Shown: positions 59,717-64,000 of the stretch, piece after piece
How positions within the stretch are numbered: the first letter of the stretch is position 1
Layout of the letters: every line of letters starts with the position of its first letter
Assembly: GCA_905160935.1 (NCBI GenBank)
Contig: CAJHZI010000240.1
Location: 512,501 to 576,500, forward strand
Length of the DNA: 64,000 nucleotides
Direction of reading: 5' to 3'
DNA from: Enchytraeus crypticus
Lineage: Eukaryota; Annelida; Clitellata; Enchytraeida; Enchytraeidae
The notes under the pieces: generated by a model
Seen by the model: the letters and a program-made list of their open reading frames with translations, nothing else
Databases searched by the model: none
Told to the model about the DNA's origin: nothing
Program-made: the position numbers and the translations under genes

Positions 59717-60247
59717 ATAAAATTTATTATATATTTAGGTGTTACATATATTTAGGTGTTATATATCTCTATAATTATTTTGTTACTATATATCTCACGA
59801 CTGTAGTTATTTTGCCATTACTGATTAAGTGCTCTACTAAGGTTCTCTGTCTTAGTGCACTGCCTACTGGCAGGTCCATGGTACATAACGCCTCCAATCT
59901 TCTCTGTCTTTCGCCTTCCTCTTCATTTCCACATATGAGTGGGTCTTTAAATCATCTAACATACCTAATCTCGGCCTGCCCCTGCCTCTTTTTCCATCCA
60001 TTCTACCTATTATGACCTCTTTTAATAGAGCTTCTCCCCTTAGAATGTGTCCTATCCATCTCTTCTTCCTATTTATTAATACATTTATCAACTGTCTATC
60101 TGTGCCAACTCTCTCCAGGATTTCCTTTTGGCACTTAATCAGTAATGGCAAAATAACTACACTCGTGAGATATATAGTAACAAAATAACTATAGAGATAT
60201 ATAACACCTAAATATATGTAACGCCTAAATATATAATAAATTTTATA
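59717..60247. repeat. Inverted duplication flanking a GA-tailed LINE end
   Basis: Left arm 59717-59832 and right arm 60131-60247 are nearly perfect reverse complements: the left ends GCCATTACTGATTAAGTGC and the right begins GCACTTAATCAGTAATGGC, and they stay matched out to ATAAAATTTATTATA. The roughly 300-bp loop is the LINE 3' end on the minus strand, whose reading includes GKRGRGRPRLGMLDDLKTHS and WRRYVPWTCQ. Confidence 0.85.
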
Positions 60248-60529
60248 TTTATATTATATTATATTTTTCTAAGGTTATTTATTGCATATTTATTGCTATT
60301 AAGGTTATTTATTGCATATTACACACCTGAAATTACTTTGTCATTGCAGAATACACTATTGAAGTTATTTTGTTACTATATATCTCACAACTGCAGTAAT
60401 TGTGCTATTATATACCTCACGACTATAGTTATTTGACGTTACAGATTAATTACGCAAATAAGGTTATTTATTATATATTACACACCTGAAATCACTTTGT
60501 CATTGCATAATACACGATTGCAGTTATTA

Positions 60530-60948
60530 GTTACTACAGATTACACCACTGAAGTTTTGTTATTGTTGCAGAGCACTCGACTGAAGTTATGTGCTATTAC
60601 AGATTACATGGCTGATGTTATGGGCTACTACAGATTACATGGCTGATGTTATGTTGCTATTACAGATTACATGGCTGATGTTATGTTGCTATTACAGATT
60701 ACATGGCTGAAGTTATGTGCTATTACAGATTACATGGCTGATGTTATGTTGCCATTACAGATTACATGGCTGATGTTATGTGCTATTACAGAGTACATGG
60801 CTGATGTTATGTGCTATTACAGATTACATGACTGATGTTATGTGCTATTACAGATTACATGGCTGATGTTATGTTGCTATTACTTATTGACTAAACGACA
60901 GTAATTGTTCTGCTATTACAGATTACACAATTTATTCTGTTATTACAG
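60530..60948. repeat. 31-bp repeat of the exon 9 acceptor region
   Basis: Nine near-identical units (about 60592-60880) of GCTATTACAGATTACATGGC plus TGATGTTATGT, with more decayed units before and after, lead up to the true acceptor, GTTATTACAG followed by ATTACACAGCC at 60949. Every unit carries TTACAG followed by a copy of the first exon bases. Older, less regular units extend back to about 60300. Confidence 0.88.
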
Positions 60949-61030
60949 ATTACACAGCCATCATTATAGCGGTCACACTTTCAGTAAGCGCAGGCATTGC
61001 ACTGCTCTTAATTGTCGCCTTTGGAATTAG
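60949..61030 (+). CDS. Gene B exon 9: transmembrane helix
   Basis: 82-nt exon before donor GTAATA. It encodes DYTAIIIAVTLSVSAGIALL, then LIVAFGIR, a single hydrophobic span. Same length and phases as gene A 23375-23456. Last exon of gene B in the window; the juxtamembrane exon expected next was not found before 64000. Confidence 0.92.
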
Positions 61031-61113
61031 GTAATATTGGATTTTATTCTATTTATATTAGTGGTAATTACAAAAAACAGGATCTACTCGAGTAGCTCCA
61101 TATATATGTATAT

Positions 61114-61170
<57 letters not shown>

Positions 61171-61183
61171 TACATATATACAT

Positions 61184-61235
<52 letters not shown>

Positions 61236-61379
61236 CATCGCCACTAGCTGGAGCCAGTGGCGCTGTTGATAAGATATTCGATCGCGGATCAGTATGAGCG
61301 GGGTTCAAATCCCAGTCTCGCCGTCACTGACGTCCCTTTCGAGTTAGGAAACTGATGTTAACATTAGCTTCATCAGCTT

Positions 61380-61433
<54 letters not shown>

Positions 61434-62170
61434 ATACTTTTTGAATTCTTTTAGAATACCGGACTGCAAAGATGGCTTGTTGGTAAGTTGTTCAACAGCG
61501 GATCAGTAGGTGTAGTGTTAAAATACAATGATCCCCCTTCACTGTCATGCCAGCCAGCTCGAAACTGACGTTTAACCTTTACGTCAGTTTTGCATGTACA
61601 TTTAACTTTGGCTTTAACCATTTCGGAATATGTACCATTGAATACACTAATAGAAAGCGAGATTATTTTATTAAACAATAATTGAAATTAATGCAGCCAA
61701 TGCCATTCACTCGCTTGACATTATTGATATTAATTCAGTTAAGTAGGATAACTGATTTAAAAGGCTGTCATTATTGGGACCGCCTGCATCGAGTATGCTA
61801 CATTTGAGTCCAAAGGATCTTCTGCTTTATTGCATTTTAAGCATGACTGCATAATATTAATTTGTTATTTGCTATCAATAAACATAGCTTATCATTATAT
61901 CAGCTTGGATCATTGTTTCTTCAAAGACACGATTATATCGTAAACATCTTCCAGTTGATTAAATTGATTGTAACTGTATTAATCACCAGGCATCGTCTGT
62001 CTGAATTTAAATTTCCGAAATATTTTGAAAATCTAAGCGAAAAATTGCATGTTCCCTTCAAGGCAAGGAAATGATAATGATGATGAAACCAAAAATCACG
62101 GTTTCGAAATCTAGCCGTACCATCGAACTCTAACGACATATGGTTTCAAATCTTATCCGTGTAGTATAAT
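61031..62170. repeat. Gene B intron 9, left part: TA arrays and two SINE-1 copies
   Basis: 61110-61232 and 61385-61427 are TA arrays. Between them, 61240-61380 is a well-kept SINE-1 with a perfect box B (GGTTCAAATCC) and tail TCACTGACGTCCC. 61470-61610 is a copy of the second subfamily (CAGCGGATCAGTAGGTGTAG). 61620-62170 shows no supported feature. Confidence 0.75.
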
Positions 62171-62179
62171 TTACATCTC

Positions 62180-63000
62180 AGTCACATATCTATTCACATA
62201 TCTATTCACATATCTACAGTATATGTCACATATCTACGTCACATATCTATTCACATATCTACAATATATGTCACATATCTACGTCATATATCTATTCACA
62301 TATCTATGTCACATATTTATCCACATATCTATGTAACATATCTATGTCATATATCTATTTACATATCTATGTCACATAATATTCACTCATCTATATCACA
62401 TTTCCATTGACATATCTATTCTCATATCTATGTCACATGTCCATGTCACATATCCATTGCCATATATATTTACAAATCTATTCATATATCTATGTTACTT
62501 CTCTATGTCACATATCCATTGACATATATATTTACAAATCTATTCATATATCTATGTCACTTATCTATTATGTCACATATCCATTGACATACTGTACATA
62601 TTTACATATCGATTCACATATCTATGTCACTTATCTATGTCACATATCTATTTACATATCTATTCACATATCTATGTCGCATATCTATGTCACATATCCA
62701 TTGACATATCTATTCGCATATTATATTCACATATCTATTTCACATATCATATTCACGGACATAGTCACATATCAACGTCACATATCTATTCTCAGAGCTA
62801 TAACACATATATCCATATACATACATGTAAATATATCATAAATATGTGACATAATTATCTATTCTCGTATCTACATAAATAGATATGTCACATATATATG
62901 TGTCACATCTACGAATCACATATCCATCCTTGAGTCCATTATGTCCATTATCCACCACCCGTTCCCATGAACGGGTGATGGATAATCAGAGGTTGCGCTG
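62180..63000. repeat. Degenerate CATATCTA repeat and hairpin
   Basis: 62180-62860 is an irregular array of ACATATCTATGTC and CACATATCTATTT units (12-14 bp); open frames through it are artefacts. 62943-62985 is an inverted repeat, ATCCACCACCCGTT against AACGGGTGATGGAT, with a short loop. Confidence 0.8.
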
Positions 63001-63344
63001 ACAAATTTTCCCTGAATTTGAAACCTACGGGAGTTAATGTACAGTACATTAGGCTCACATTTTTTAATTTCGTGATTTTATATTAATGTGTCTTATACGC
63101 GCGGGGCAGTCTTTAACATTAGTGCGTTTGGCTTTGAGCCGTTTTAACATTAGTGCATACTGCATGTGACTGTGCCTGAGTTGGGAGAAAATCGTTGGCA
63201 TAATGTATTATTGTTGTTGTATTGGAAGAGAAATATTTGATAATTTTCTCGGAATTCCTACGAGTATGTGATGAGAAGAATAGATGATAAGAAATAGATG
63301 GATGAGCTATATGTCGTGAACCTTGTGTGGGCGCCGTTCTAATA

Positions 63345-63610
<266 letters not shown>

Positions 63611-64000
63611 ATTACTGTAGCGACACAGGCTGAGATGTAGATAATAGATAATACAATATATGTTTATTATTGAGGATATACCTATTTCATTTACACATAT
63701 CTCTTTCGTTTTGATTGACATCTACTTTATGTACATGTATAAAGTACAAGCACGTATAACCACGCGTAGACAGACAAAACCACGCGATGCTGTCTCACTA
63801 TCGTTAAATATCGACCTGAAAGCATCGATAAAAGCATGCACTCTCGTTCTGTACAGACGGACTTTCGCATCGACTCACCAAGAAATGACTCTAGCAACTT
63901 AATAACAGCAGAATTATTCTGATCTATTGTATCTTCATTACATTGCCATATATTACACTATGCTGTTATCTATGATATTATCTGTGATGTTTCTTTGTAA

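Larger units (their letters stand above)
47163..61030 (+). other. Receptor guanylyl cyclase gene B (9 exons, 3' part off the right edge)
   Basis: Gene-level entry. The nine visible exons give 1397 nt of continuous frame: signal peptide, whole ectodomain and transmembrane helix. The kinase-homology and cyclase exons are not in the remaining 3 kb and must lie to the right. Exon lengths equal those of gene A except for one extra codon in exon 4. It sits directly downstream of A on the same strand, so tandem duplication is the simplest history. Conserved ectodomain cysteines line up in both copies (TACE, GPVCTV, DCSPAG, YCLDG, WC, PPCGF, LCVP). Confidence 0.9.

Noticed and set aside
61240-61380. 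Possible tRNA gene with perfect GGTTCAAATCC
   Set aside because: The same sequence recurs about fifteen times in the window with a shared non-tRNA tail, so it is a SINE.

Overview
This is intron-rich, repeat-dense DNA from an animal. It is AT-rich, has very long dinucleotide and trinucleotide runs, and uses GT..AG introns. A marine invertebrate bilaterian, possibly a lophotrochozoan, fits best, but I cannot name the species from sequence. No prokaryotic genes, CRISPR arrays or intact RNA genes were seen.

The real host genes are two tandem, same-strand (+) receptor-type (membrane) guanylyl cyclases. Gene A runs from before the left edge to a stop at 39349; 19 exons are visible and only the signal-peptide exon is missing. 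Gene B starts at 47163 with its own signal-peptide exon and leaves the window at the right edge after its transmembrane exon, with 9 exons visible. Exon sizes and phases match one for one (110, 348, 200/203, 111, 136, 125, 109 and 82 nt), so the pair arose by duplication of a whole gene. Borrowing the 173-nt first exon of B, the A exons add up to exactly 1050 codons with no frameshift or stop. The protein order is: signal peptide, ANF-receptor-type periplasmic-binding-like ectodomain, one transmembrane helix, a decayed kinase-homology domain, a dimerisation helix, and a class III guanylyl cyclase domain with its metal-binding and guanine-specifying residues present.

Everything else sits in introns or in the 39350-47162 spacer and is mostly mobile or simple DNA. 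3543-5120 is a Tc1/mariner element with perfect 34-bp inverted ends and a frameshifted DD37E transposase. 7244-11578 is a near full-length but broken LINE. 12037-13020 is an internally deleted copy of a widespread uncharacterised protein family. 15240-17900 is an L2/CR1-like LINE on the minus strand with another LINE 3' end inside it. 18859-19745 is a piggyBac transposase relic. 29769-31231 is a hAT-like non-autonomous element with an 8-bp target duplication. 36301-37630 is a Jockey-like LINE fragment inside a 35-bp minisatellite. 41300-42500, with three shorter relatives, is a retroelement with a restriction-like endonuclease sitting in TAA repeats. Small dispersed families include two tRNA-like SINEs, a GA-tailed LINE with a short non-autonomous partner, and an unclassified repeat called R3 here.

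The most unusual signals are three introns of gene B in which the 3' splice-site region together with the first bases of the next exon has been tandemly duplicated, once into nine near-identical acceptor-like units. Also notable are a 116-bp inverted duplication around a LINE fragment, and a SINE whose 3' end resembles the tail of the local L2/CR1-like LINE.
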